Part shown: positions 31,008 to 41,978 of the stretch, one piece after another | Layout of the letters: each line of letters starts with the position of its first letter | Position numbering within the stretch: position 1 is the stretch's first letter | Assembly (NCBI GenBank): GCA_036023115.1 | Contig: JAYKKT010000088.1 | Coordinates: 4,635,501-4,699,500, forward strand | Source of the DNA: Brasenia schreberi | Taxonomy: Eukaryota; Streptophyta; Magnoliopsida; Nymphaeales; Cabombaceae | Direction: 5' to 3' | Length of the DNA: 64,000 nucleotides | Position numbers and translations under genes: made by a program | Notes under the pieces: model-generated | Database searches by the model: none | Seen by the model: only the letters and a program-made list of their open reading frames with translations | What the model was told of the DNA's origin: nothing

Positions 31008-32980
31008 CAACAACAACAACAACTAAGCCTTTTCCCATACTAGACAGGGTCGGCTACATGGATTCTTTGTTTCCACTTATCCCTATCGTGTGCCATGTTA
31101 GCAGTTAACTCCCAATAAGCTAGATCATTCTTTATTGTTTCTTTCCAACACTTTTGTGGTCGTCCTCTATCTCTTTTAATACTTTCCAAATTTAGTTTTT
31201 CTAACCTTCTTAAAGGTTCTTCTTTTGATCTTCTTTCTATATGTCCAAACCATCTTAAACGATGTTCTCTCATTTTATCCTCTATTGGTGCCACTCCTAA
31301 TTTGTTTCTAATAACCTCATTATGTATACGGTCTTTTCTTGTATGACCACTCATCCATCTCAACATCTTCATTTCTGTCATAGACATCTTTTGTACATGT
31401 TGATGATTAACTGCCCAACACTCAGAACCATAAAACATGGCAGGCCTAATTGCTGCTCTATAATATTTACCTTTTAACTTTAATGGTATTTTCTTATCAC
31501 AAAGAATACCTGATGCTCCTCTCTATTTTAACCAACCAGCATTAATTCTATGTGTAACATCTCCATCAATTCTTCCTATCACTCTTAAAAATTAACCCTA
31601 GGTATTTAAAACTTTCCTTTTGGGGAATGCAATGTGTGCCAATTTTAATTTCCATGTCCTTTGAAGTAACCAAATGATCAAACTTACATTCCATATATTC
31701 TGTCTTTGTTCTACTAAGTCGGAGGCCTTCGCTTTCTAATGTTTCTCTCCATAGTTCCAATTTTCTATTAACTTTTTCCTTAGACTCCTCCACTAATACA
31801 ATGTCATCTGCAAATAACATACACCAAGGTACTTCATCTTGAATATGTTTTGTTAACTCATCCATCACCATTATAAAAAGGTATGGACTTAAAGTTGATC
31901 CTTGATATAACCCAATATTAACTTCAAAGAAGTCTGTCGTTCCTTCATGAGTCCTCACACATGTTTTTGCACCATCATACATGTCTCTTATAAGGATAAT
32001 ATATGTCAATGGGATACCTCTTTTTTCCAAAGTTCTCCAAAGAACCTCCCTCGGTACCCTATCATAAGCTTTTTCTAGATCAATAAATATCATGTGAAGG
32101 TCTTTCTTTTTTGCTCTAAAATGTTCTATAAAACGTCTCAAAAGGTGAATCGCTTCAATAGTAGATCTGCCTGGCATGAATCCAAATTGGTTCTCTGTTG
32201 TACTTGATACTTGTCTTAACCTACGTTCGATAATTCTTTCCCATAATTTCATAGTATGACTCATTAACTTGATACCTCGATAATTCGCACAATTTTGAAT
32301 GTCTCCCTTGTTCTTATATATGGGTATAAGTGTACTTGCTCTCCATTCCTCGGGCATCTTTTGGTTTTTCCATATTTCATTAAATAGTCTTGTGAGCCAA
32401 GTGATTCCTATTTCTCCTAGTATTTTCCAAACTTCTATAGGAATATTATATGGTTCTACCGATTTACCACCCTTCATATGTTTAAGAGCCTCTTTGACTT
32501 CATTCTTTTGAATACGTTGGTAGAAATTGTGGTTTATATACTTTTCTGACTTGGCTAAATCTCCTAAACTAATACTAACATCTTTATTTTCATTAAAAAG
32601 ATTATAAAAATAGTTTTTTCATCTATTTTTTATATCATCATTTGCCACTAGAATTTTTTCATCCTTGTCTTTTATGCATCTAACATAATTAAGATCTTTA
32701 GTTTTCTTATCTCTAGCTCTAGCTATCTTAAAAATATCTCTTTCACCCTCTTTTGAGTTGAGTTTTTTATATAAGTCCTCCCAAATCTTAGCTTTTGCTT
32801 CACTAACGGCCTTTTTCGCTTCCTTCTTTGCTTTCTTATAAGCTTCTAAAGTTTCACTAGTTTTCTTGGCATAATGTAATTTGTAACATGCCCTCTTTGC
32901 CTTGATTTTATTTTGCACTACTTCACTCCACCACCAAGCTTCTTTTTGTACTGGTACACCTCCCTTAGATACCTCTAACA
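31008..32980 (-). mobile_element. LINE e, 5'-truncated RTE element in copia B
   Basis: It starts with a CAA tract (the tail read on the other strand) and runs to 32980, where the 5' part is missing. The target duplication CTATGGCAACTA is perfect: 30996-31007 and 32981-32992. 5' truncation is the usual outcome of LINE target-primed reverse transcription. It lies antisense within the RT of copia B and is closely similar to LINEs b and c. Confidence 0.93.
31040..32980 (-). pseudogene. LINE e reverse transcriptase ORF, broken
   Basis: On the minus strand, 32619-32981 is the end of the endonuclease-RT linker, ending at a TGA where Trp is expected (NRWKNYF). The piece 31566-32477 is the RT with [27 protein letters not shown] (the usual His is Tyr) and [10 protein letters not shown]. 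The extra A shared with LINEs b and c breaks the frame near 31580, before the tail piece 31040-31438 with [19 protein letters not shown]. Confidence 0.9.
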
Positions 32981-32992
32981 CTATGGCAACTA

Positions 32993-34198
32993 GATATAAA
33001 AAATGCTTTTTTATAAGGAGACTTGAAGATGTCTAAATGGAACTACCTCCAGGAATGAATATAAAAATGTTTGATAATAGAGTATGCAAACTAAATAAAG
33101 CAATTTATGGGCTGAAGCAGTCTCCAGAGCTTGGTTTGAGAAATTCATCAAAGCAGTTTGTGGTCTGGGATACAACAGAAGCCTCAATGATCATACAATC
33201 TTCTTCAAGAAAGGAACCAAAATATCTATTCTGGCGGTTTATGTTGATGACATAATTGTCACAGGAGATGACTTTGAATAAATATCCAAGCTAAAAATGA
33301 ATCTTCATAGACTATTTGATCTTAAAGATTTGGGTCGACTTCACTATTTTTTGAGTATAGAAGTACTCTATTCCAACCGAGGTATCTTTGTAACTCAGCG
33401 GAAATATTTGATGGATTTTCTTGAAGAAACAAATATAGTAGAATGTAAACTATGTGATACTCCTATGGAAATAAATCAGAAATTGTTCAGTGGTGATAGG
33501 GAAGAGCTCAGAGATGTTCACAAATATCATAAGTTGGTTGGCAAGCTTATATAGTTAACTATTAATCGTCCAGATATCAATTATGCAGTTGGCATTGTTA
33601 GCAGATATATGCATTCTCCTACAAAGAAATAAATGGATGCAGTGTATAGAATTCTAAGATATCTCAAATCAACATCTGGTATGGGCTTACTTTATTCCAA
33701 ATCCTCAAATCAACATCTTATTATTGAACTTTATTCAAATGCAGACTGGGTTGGATCTCAAGATGACCGCAAATCAACTACAGGATATATTACCTTACTT
33801 AGTGGAAATATTATATCATAAAGAAGTAAAAAAAGATTGTTGTTGCCAGATCTACAGTTGAGACCGAATATAGAGCAATAGCTCACGCAATGTGTGAAGG
33901 CAAATGGGTGTCTTCGCTAATTAGTGAACTTGGATTTAATTCTATTCATCCTATATTACTATACTGTGACAGCAGTGTAGCAATTCAGATAGCTTCCAAC
34001 CCCGTATATCATAAAGAACCAAACATATTGAAATTGACTGCCATTTTATTAGAGAGAAGATAGCTCATCAAGAGTTCAAATTGGAGTATGTTAAATAAGT
34101 AAATCAGAGAGTTGATTTTTTTACTAAAGCCATTGCTAGCAGACAACTCAAAGACATGTTATCCAAGCTGGGCGTTCTCGATATCTTTCACCCAACTT
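32993..34198 (+). pseudogene. Copia B RT second half and RNase H
   Basis: After LINE e the copia reading resumes: ELPPGMNIKMFDNRVCKLNKAIYGLKQSP at 33037, then LMT with the YVDD motif region near 33245 (VYVDDIIVTGDDF across a frame change), LHRLFDLKDLGRLHYFLSIEV at 33297, and RNase H with SNADWVGSQDDRKSTTGY at 33633-33821. Several stops and shifts are present. It ends just before the polypurine tract. Confidence 0.82.
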
Positions 34199-34207
34199 AA
34201 GGGGGAG
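34199..34207 (+). other. Polypurine tract of copia B
   Basis: AAGGGGGAG lies immediately before the 3' LTR; this is the expected plus-strand priming site. Confidence 0.85.
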
Positions 34208-34511
34208 TGTTAGACAAGTTGATACAGAATAACCGTTTAAGTATTTTATGGGTCTTGTTATGAGTCGTTATGGGTCTAGTGTAGATTTGGTTCACTTAGT
34301 AATAGTTAAGAATGATTAGGGGTACTTTTGTCATTCAAGTTAGATTAAGTATAAAAAGATCTTAGGGTTAAAACGTGAAGATGAAGTGAGGTAGCAGGGT
34401 AGCAGCCGATTGTCATCATTTCTAGGGCAGATTGGAGGAATGCCTCCAATCTTCCAAAAGCTATAAGTTTCTTTCATATTTCAATCAATAAAATTATTGA
34501 TTTTTATAATA
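34208..34511 (+). repeat. 3' LTR of copia B
   Basis: 304 bp, paired with 27255-27558 and followed by the GTGTG duplication. Confidence 0.93.
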
Positions 34512-35070
34512 GTGTGGTTGTCCTCTACCTCTTTTAATACTTTCCAAATTTAGTTTTTCATACTTTCTTAGAGGTTCTTCTTTTGATCTTCTTTCTATAT
34601 GTTCAAACCATCTTAAACAATATTCTCTCATTTTATCCTCTATTGGTGTCACTCCTAATTTGTTTCTAATAACCTCATTATGTATATGGTCTTTTCTTGT
34701 ATGACCACTCATCCATCTCAACATCTTCATTTCTGTCATAGACATCTTTTGTACATGTTGATGATTAACTATCTAACACTCATAACCATAAAATATGGCA
34801 GGTCTAATTGTTGCTCTTTATTATTTACCTTTTAACTTTAATGGTATCTTCTTATCACAAAGAATACTTGATGCCCCTCTCCATTTTAACTTCTATGCGT
34901 AACATCTCCATCAATTCTTCCATCACTCTAAAAAATTGACCCTAGGTATTTAAAACTTTCCTTTGGGGATGCAATATGTGCCAATTTTAATTTCTATGTC
35001 CTCTTAATTAACCAAATGATCAAACTTACATTCCATATATACTGTCTTTGTTCTACTAAGTCGGAGGCCT
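34512..35070 (-). mobile_element. LINE d, remaining part
   Basis: This continues the LINE at 27111-27254 without loss apart from the 5-bp copia B duplication. It covers the C-terminal coding tail (34494-34745) back to the CTAAGTCGGAGGCCT block, where it ends and copia C begins. It has the ancestral reading at the site where LINEs b, c and e carry an extra A (near 34920). Confidence 0.87.
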
Positions 35071-37345
35071 TTACATTTCTAAAGAATTCAAAAACTATCT
35101 TGACAAGTTTGGAATTCTTCATCAAACTTCTTGCACTAAGGCTCCCAATAAAATGGGATTTTAGAACAAAAACATTATCACATTCTAGAAACGACTAGAA
35201 CCTTACTACTATCTAGCAGTGTTCCTACAAAATTTTGGGCAAAAATTATTATGACTGTTATTTATTTAATTAATCTTACGCCCTCTTCAGTTTTATAAAA
35301 CATGTCTCCTGTAGAAAAACACTTTAAAATTCCTCCTAACTATTCTATACTAAGAATTTAGAATTTTTGGATGTAGATGTTTTATTTATACTGACAAAGA
35401 TGATAAGTATCTTCTTATGCTATCGAATGTGTATTTTTAGGATATGGGATAAATAAGAAAAGATATAGGTGTAATGATTTTAAAAATAACAAGCTCTATG
35501 TATCCACATATATCAAATTTTTTTAAAATGAATACATATTTAAAAGTTTAGATGATGTCAAATCTATGGATGACTTCCTATTTCTTTTTAAATAATATTT
35601 TAGGAGATGATGTGATCAATATAAAAAATAATCTAAATGTACACACGTCTCCAAGATATCATGTCGTTCCTTTTGAACAATATTACTCTAGGAGAACTTC
35701 TAGCATCACACCATCCATGCAACTTCTAGCATCACACCATCCATGCCTAGAAGATCTGATCGTGACTGTAGACCACCAGCACGATTTGTCTTCTATGATA
35801 GTTTCTCACCTAAACATAGAGCTCTATTGACCACCATCACAGTTATAAAGGAACATAGATCTTTTAAAGAAGTTGAAACATCACAAGCCTGAATTCACGC
35901 TATGAATAAAGAATTAGATGCTCCATACAGAGTCCAAACTTAAGACATTGTTCCTAGATCACAAAACAAGAAAGCTATAGGTTGTAGGTGGGTTTATAAG
36001 ATAAAGACTAATGGTGATGGTTCTCTAACTCGTTATAAAGTTTGATTAATTGTCAAAGGTTATTCACAAGAATATAAATTAATTATGAAGAAACATTTGT
36101 TCTCGTTGTTAGGATGAAAATCGTGAGAACACTTATAGTTGTTTGTGCTATTCAACATTGGAGTATTTATCAATTAGATGTTAAGAATGTGATTTTGAAT
36201 GATTGGTTGAAGGAAGAAGTATATATGGAATTTCTTTATGGTCTTGATATTCCTAGTAATCAAGTTTTACGCATAAAAAAAGCTTTGTATGGTTTTAAAC
36301 AAACTTTCAAAACTTGGTTTGATAAAATTATTGAATTCATGACATTACATGGCTTCCTACTTATTATACTCACACGTCCCTACACAAAGTCTTCTGTAGG
36401 TATTATTATATTGTTGCTCTACATAGATGATATGATTATTACAGGTAGTGATGATTCTGGGATTAGACAAATCAAGCAAGAACTTGGTAAGATGTTTGAG
36501 ATAAAAGGCCTTGGACAACTTTCCTATTTTTTAGGAATTGAGGTAACTTATTACATTTGAGGTTTCTTTTTATCATAAACTAAATTTTCTAATGATATTA
36601 TTCTTGGATTAGGATTTAAATATGATAAAGTTGTTGAGATACCTAAGATAATCAACCAGAAGATACGACTTGTTGATGAAGAGTCATTGAGTGATCCTAC
36701 TTCTTACAGGCAGATGGTTGGAGCACTCACTTATCTCACCATCACACGTCCAAACATTGCTCATGTTGTACATAGTGTCAGCCAGTTTTCAACATTCACC
36801 TACCTCAGTTCATATGAGTGTTGTTATAAGGATTGTTCAATATATTCGACAAACCTCACATGAGGGAGTATTTCTATCATCTTATTCTCTACTTAACTTA
36901 AGTGCATATACTGATGTTGATTGGGGTAGTGATGTAATTGACAGGCACTCTACTACTGATTACCCTTGAAAATTCTCTTATATCATGAAAATGCAAGAAT
37001 GAGCAAAAAGTATCTCTTTCTTCTACGAAAAAGTAGTATCGTGCAATGGCCAATACAAAAATTGAATTAACTTGGCTCAGATGACTACTTAAGGACTTAG
37101 ATGTAACATTGGAAGTTCCTCCAACCATGTAGTGCAACGATAAAAGTGTTATGTATATTGCCAACAACCATACATTTCATGAGCAGACGAAGCTCGTCGA
37201 GATGAACTTTCATTACGTTTGTGAAGAGCATCTACAAGACAATTTAGTACCACAGTTTGTAAGATCCAAATATCACTTTGGAGATATTTTCACCAAGTCG
37301 CTACTAGCCCTACGATTTCAGTTTTTGATTGGCAAACTTCATGAC
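35071..37345 (+). pseudogene. Copia C integrase, RT and RNase H remnant
   Basis: It holds the end of the integrase (ISKEFKNYLDKFGILHQTSC near 35080), the linker, and the RT (GCRWVYKIKTNGDGSLTRYK near 35980). The piece 36114-36560 has YQLDVKNVILNDWLKEEVYM, ALYGFKQTFKTWFDK, LLYIDDMIITGSD and KGLGQLSYFLGIEV. RNase H follows at 36691-37375 (YTDVDWGSDVIDRHST; NNHTFHEQTKLVEM). A perfect 26-bp tandem duplication at 35695-35746 shifts the frame in the linker. Many stops are present. Confidence 0.82.
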
Positions 37346-37369
37346 ATATATTTGTTAGTTTTACGAGGG

Positions 37370-37738
37370 TGTTAGCAAATGTAGTAGGGCCTGGTTCATC
37401 AGCCCGCCAGGGCCACAGGGCTAGGCCCCTAGCTGTTGGGGGCCCAATGGTCACTAGTCGATGGGGGCTAGTTGTGACCAACCCACAACGAGCCCCCTTC
37501 CTCTCTCTTCCTCTCTCCTCTCTTTTTCCTCTTGTTCTCTTATATAAATACCTCATTCATCTACATGTTATCTCAAGCCTTTGTGTGGCAATTCAATAAA
37601 ATTAATTTATGTTATTTTTAGTGCATTTTGTTGCACTTATGTGATTATAGCCTTTTTTAAGGTTTTGTATTTGACAAATTGAGGTGATATTAGTTCATAA
37701 ACCTTCCACTGTTACATTGAAGCATCGACTTCATTACG
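37370..37738 (+). repeat. 3' LTR of copia C
   Basis: It starts TGTTAGCAAATG and ends near TCATTACG. It carries a pyrimidine-rich block and a TATATAAATACC promoter-like site near 37541. It resembles the copia A LTR at its 3' end. Confidence 0.7.
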
Positions 37739-39296
37739 ATTTATTGATTTAAAAAAAAGCTTACGATAGGGTATCAAGGAATGTTCTTTCGAGAACCTTG
37801 GAAAAAAGAGGTATCACATTGATATACATAAACATTATAAGAGACATGTACGATGGTGCAAAAACATGTGTGAAGACTCATGAAAGAATGACAGACTTCT
37901 TTTAAGTTAATATTGGGTTACATCAAGAATCAACTTTAAGGCTATACTTATTTATAATGGTCATTGATGAGTTAACAAAACATATTCAAGATGAAGTACC
38001 TTGGTGTATGTTATTTGAAATTGACATTGTGTTAGTGGAAGAGTCTAAGGAAAAACAACAAACAAACAACAACAACAACAATTAAGCCTTTTCCCATACT
38101 AGACGGGGTCGGCTACATGGATTCTTTGTTTCCACAGAGCCCTATCGTGTGTCATGTTAGCAATTAACTCACAATAAGCTAGATCATTCTTTATTGTTTC
38201 TTTCCAATACTTTTGTGGTCGTCCTCTACCTCTTTTAATACTTTTAAAATCTAGTTTTTCATACCTTGTTACAGGTTCTTCTTTTAATCTTCTTTCTATA
38301 TATCCAAACCACCTTAAACGATATTCTCTCATTTTATCATCTATTGGTGCCACACATAATTTATTTCTAATAACCTCATTATGTATATGGTATTTTCTTG
38401 TATGGTCACTCATTCATCTCAACATCTCCATTTCTATCACAGACATCTTTTGTACATGTTGATGATTAACTGCCCAACACTTAGAACCATAAAGCATGGC
38501 AGGTCTAATTGTTCTCTATAAAACTTAAAAAGTTAATAAAAATTTGAAACTATGGAGAGAAACATTAGAAAGTGAAAGCTTCTGACTTAGTAGAACAAAG
38601 ATAGAATATATGGAATGTAAGTTTGATCATTTGATTACTTTAGAGGACATAGAAATTAAAATTGGCACACATTACATCTCCCAAAAGGAAAGTTTTAAAT
38701 ACCTAGGATCAATTTTTCAGAATGATGGAAGAAGTGATGGAAGAATTAATGGAGATGTTACGCATAGAACTAATGTATCTTGATTAAAATGGAGAGAAGC
38801 ATCATGTATTCTTTGTGATAAGAAGATACCATTAAAGTTAAAAGGTAAATATTATAGAGCAACAATTAGACCTACCATATTTTATGGTTATGAGTGTTGG
38901 CCAGATAATCATCAACGTGTAAAAAAGATGTTTGTGGTAGAATTGAATATATTGAGATGGATGAGTGGTCATTCAAGGAAAGACCATATACATAATGAGG
39001 TTATTAGAAACAAATTGAAAGTGACATCAATAGAAGATAAAATGAGAAAATATCGTGTAAGATGGTTTGGACATATAAAAAGAAGTGCATGTAAGAAGGT
39101 ATGAAAAACTAGATTTTGAAAGTATTAAAAGAGGTAAAAGACTGCCACAAAAGTATTGGAAAGAAATAATAAGGAATGATCCAGCTTATGTTGAGTTAAC
39201 TGTTAACATGGCATATGATAGGATTATGTGGAAACAAAGAATCTATGTAGCTGACCCCGTCTAGTATGGGAAAAGGCTTTGTTGTTATTGTTGTTC
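37739..39296 (+). mobile_element. LINE f, 5'-truncated RTE element split by LINE g
   Basis: It starts in RT motif A (ATTTATTGATTTAAAAAAAAGCTTACGATAGGG) directly after the copia C LTR and runs to 38055. It resumes at about 38525 and ends with the RTE 3' block and a degenerate TTG tail (39260-39296). It is strongly diverged and full of stops. It keeps the ancestral frame near 38725 where LINEs b, c and e have an extra A. Confidence 0.85.
38056..38524 (-). mobile_element. LINE g, short 5'-truncated RTE element inside LINE f
   Basis: A (CAA)n tract at 38056-38081 and AAGCCTTTTCCCATACTAG mark the RTE 3' end on the minus strand. The coding tail piece is 38099-38413 ([31 protein letters not shown]). 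It ends near 38524 in the TATAGAG...CAATTAG region. It sits antisense in LINE f between AAGGAAAAA and AAAAAGTTAATA. Confidence 0.85.
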
Positions 39297-39590
39297 TCTT
39301 TATTAGTTTTTATGCTTTGCTATTTTAGCTAGTTATTATAGCTTAATTTAGCCCCCCCTTCCTCTTGGGCACAACTTTGGGCTACTTCCGTGAGCATCGC
39401 CTTCCTTTCTTTCTTGGCCATGCCTCCTAGCTACTTCCTAAGAGATTTTAGTATTTCACCCTTTGGTCGTACCTAGAGTATCATGATTAACACCTTAGGT
39501 CATGCCTACGAGCTACTTTCGAAGAACTCACTTCCTTCCACTCGCCATTCCCATGAATATCTGTAGAAACCAATTCCTGAATCCAGGTGT

Positions 39591-39859
39591 TGTAAAGAAA
39601 CAGTAAATTCCTAAATCCATTTTATTGGACGAACAAATCTATATACAAAGCACCTCCAAAGAGCTTGAGATTGGTGAATATATGAAGAGTATTTATAGAG
39701 AGAAGAATGAAGGCCAAGAGTTGTATTGTTGGTTGCTAAAGTATGAATGACTATTTTACTAGCCGTTGAGCCTTCTAGTGGTTGTGATGGCCCCATTGGG
39801 ACCTGATTTCAAACAAAAACTTATGGGTCCTATTGGCTCAACCCTATTACATTTTAATA
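39591..39859 (-). repeat. 3' LTR of the short LTR element
   Basis: 269 bp, direct repeat of 41121-41363 with clear divergence. It contains a TATTTATAGAGAG promoter-like block near 39690. Confidence 0.65.
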
Positions 39860-40739
39860 CCCCTCTCAAACTTACGTTTGGACTATACCAAAAGTTTTTC
39901 TATCAACAAAAAAACATGAATGTGAGAGTGTCACCTTTATATAACCATCTGAGATCCATAGCTTCACTTGTTCACGTTGGGTTCACTATTTCCATAACAA
40001 TACTTCCATGTCTTTATTTTAATACCAGCAACATAAATAAAACTTCAATGAAAATATTAAGATCCTATAACTAGAATAATAACTTGAAACCTAAGTTTTT
40101 CAAAGAAGTTCTTCAATGAAAAACATTGATCATTTAAGTAGGATCGTCCAATATAAAAAATAAGTTCATAAATCACCACAAACTTATGATATTATAAAAA
40201 TACATTGGATTACTAAACAAGCTTTAAGACTACGCTCAAACCATCTAAATCAAGCAACCTTTAAGGCTCACCTCAAACCATCAAAATCAATAAAATGTCA
40301 AGGCCCTTAAATAACTCACAATATCAAACATGATTCTATGATTTCAATGATAAGATAATCCACCAAGATGATCAAAAAAAGTTTTAAATATATATAAAGA
40401 GATTTATAATCAACTTAATATTTTCCAAGAATCTTTTCAACATGAACTTTGGTCTCACGAAAAAAGAATTCTTTTAATATAATTTTTATCATTCGAATAC
40501 TCAAAATATAGCAAATAAATAGTCAATACTCAAGGCAAAACTATTTTATGTATTATTTTTAAATTTTTGTATCAAGCACAAGGTTATCAAGATAACAATA
40601 AGTGCATTTTCAATAATAACTCATCTCCAACCAATAGCTAATAATATGAAGCACCATAATCACAAAGATTTTCAACAAAAGGCCAACAAACGTGATATAT
40701 AGCCATAACACAGAGATCTTAATCACATGAAAATGCAAC

Positions 40740-41107
40740 TTCAAAGTTATCAAGATCACACAACAGCGGTGGGAGGTTGGGAGCCATTCTTCCTTTCTCT
40801 CACTTTCTCTTTCTCCAAGCTTCATCGACCAGCCCACAACGATCTGCTTCCACCTTCTCTCCCTCCATATGGATTGTCCAAAATCTCACGAAAGACGAGT
40901 CGAAGACTGGAGACTCCAAACAGAAATTAGTGAGAGCATTCTTCCTACTTCCCATAGCCAACACTTCTGCAAAGAATCGATCTCCTTCTTTCCCTAACTC
41001 CTTCAATTGCAAAGACGCAACGAGACAAAGATGCAGTTGTTGCGGCGAAACAAAGGTACATAAACACGAGAAGCTATTATCGGTTGCCCTCACAATCACC
41101 ATTACAG
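40740..41107 (-). other. Gene-like sequence inside the short LTR element
   Basis: This stretch is richer in GC than its surroundings and has an open minus-strand frame of 100 codons at 40800-41102. No domain was recognised. Its composition differs from the AT-rich interior at 39860-40740. It could be a captured piece of a host gene or a 5' leader; the reading frame alone does not show that it is coding. Confidence 0.3.
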
Positions 41108-41120
41108 AGGCTCTCTACCA
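41108..41120 (-). other. Primer-binding-like site of the short LTR element
   Basis: The minus strand reads TGGTAGAGAGCC just inside the LTR, close to TGGTATCAGAGCC of the initiator tRNA-Met site. Confidence 0.5.
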
Positions 41121-41363
41121 TGTAAAGAAATAGGTAAGTACGTGAATCCATTTTATTGGATGAACAAATTTATATACAAAAAGTGCTTGAGGTTATTGAA
41201 TACATGAGGAGCTACTGGTTGTTGAAGTCTCACCCAACGGCTATTTTACTAGCCATTGGGCCCCCTAGTGGCTTTGATGGTTTAGGTGTCCCAATCAACC
41301 AGTAAACTTATGAGCCCCTTTAGGACCTAGGTCATGTTGGCCCAATCCTATTAAATTTTAACA
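41121..41363 (-). repeat. 5' LTR of the short LTR element
   Basis: 243 bp, paired with 39591-39859; it ends TTTTAACA, so reads TG...CA. Confidence 0.65.
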
Positions 41364-41598
41364 TGTTTACTATCGCAAGGAAGTGTGAGAACCCATAACA
41401 TTTATGTGTCATTTTTTCGGGTGCATTACATGCCACAAGACACTTAGAGTGGTCACTTGATAGATTCGTTCCATTTTAGCAATGCACCTCCTACCACGTG
41501 TACTCAACAACTACCTAGTCGCATTGTGTCAATAACTACTACCTACACAACGATAAAATGAAGTAATAACTAAGGGGGTGTTTTACTATGAGGCCTAG

Positions 41599-41971
41599 TG
41601 ATAAATTTAATCAATCTATGATGCAAAATAATCTTGAAATGAAGCAATGCTGAAAAAGAGGGTGAAACTAGGAATCGGCCCACTATTGGCTGCCGCCACC
41701 ACCATCTTTATTTCTTTTTGCTTAGAAAACCTAATTACAACTAGGGCTATTTTATATAGGGTTTATAACTTGAAGGATCGAAATGCCCTTTTGCTAGACT
41801 CACTAATTACTAACTAAGTACGATACCCAATTTGGATCTATATATGATCCAATTTGGTCCCACACGATTAGACTGACTCATTTATTAATTAAACTAGTCG
41901 ACCCACTAATCTAAGGACAATTACCAACATACATAGATGACAGATATACATATTGATTCATTTCTTCAACA
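41599..41971 (-). repeat. 3' LTR of copia D
   Basis: 373 bp; the adjoining CGCCCCCTCAAGTTGGG is the polypurine tract read on the other strand. Confidence 0.94.
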
Positions 41972-41978
41972 CGCCCCC

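Larger units (their letters stand above)
27255..34511 (+). mobile_element. Copia B, complete-ended Ty1/copia carrying LINE e
   Basis: Two 304-bp LTRs (27255-27558 and 34208-34511) begin TGTTAGACAAGTTGAT and end TTTTTATAATA. I count about 15 differences between them by eye (near 5%). The 5-bp target duplication GTGTG is perfect (27250-27254 and 34512-34516). A primer-binding site and a polypurine tract are in place. The plus strand carries gag, protease, integrase, RT and RNase H in copia order, with many stops. LINE e (31008-32980) splits the RT. The element sits inside LINE d. Copia E is a relative on the opposite strand. Confidence 0.93.
35071..37738 (+). mobile_element. Copia C, 5'-truncated Ty1/copia
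   Basis: It begins abruptly in the integrase at the end of LINE d and ends with one LTR at 37370-37738. The 5' LTR, gag and protease are missing. Its polyprotein and LTR end (CCACTGTTACATTGAAGCATCG...TCATTAC) resemble copia A, so the two belong to related families in opposite orientation. Confidence 0.82.
39591..41363 (-). mobile_element. Short non-autonomous LTR element
   Basis: Two direct repeats, 39591-39859 and 41121-41363, both begin TGTAAAGAAA and share TCCATTTTATTGGA, TTTTACTAGCC and CCTATTA blocks. Next to the left one is a polypurine tract on the minus strand (CCCCTCTCAAACTTACG on plus); next to the right one is a primer-binding-like site. The 1.26-kb interior has no gag or pol sequence. 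This is the structure of a TRIM/LARD-type or internally deleted copia. No target duplication matched. Confidence 0.65.
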
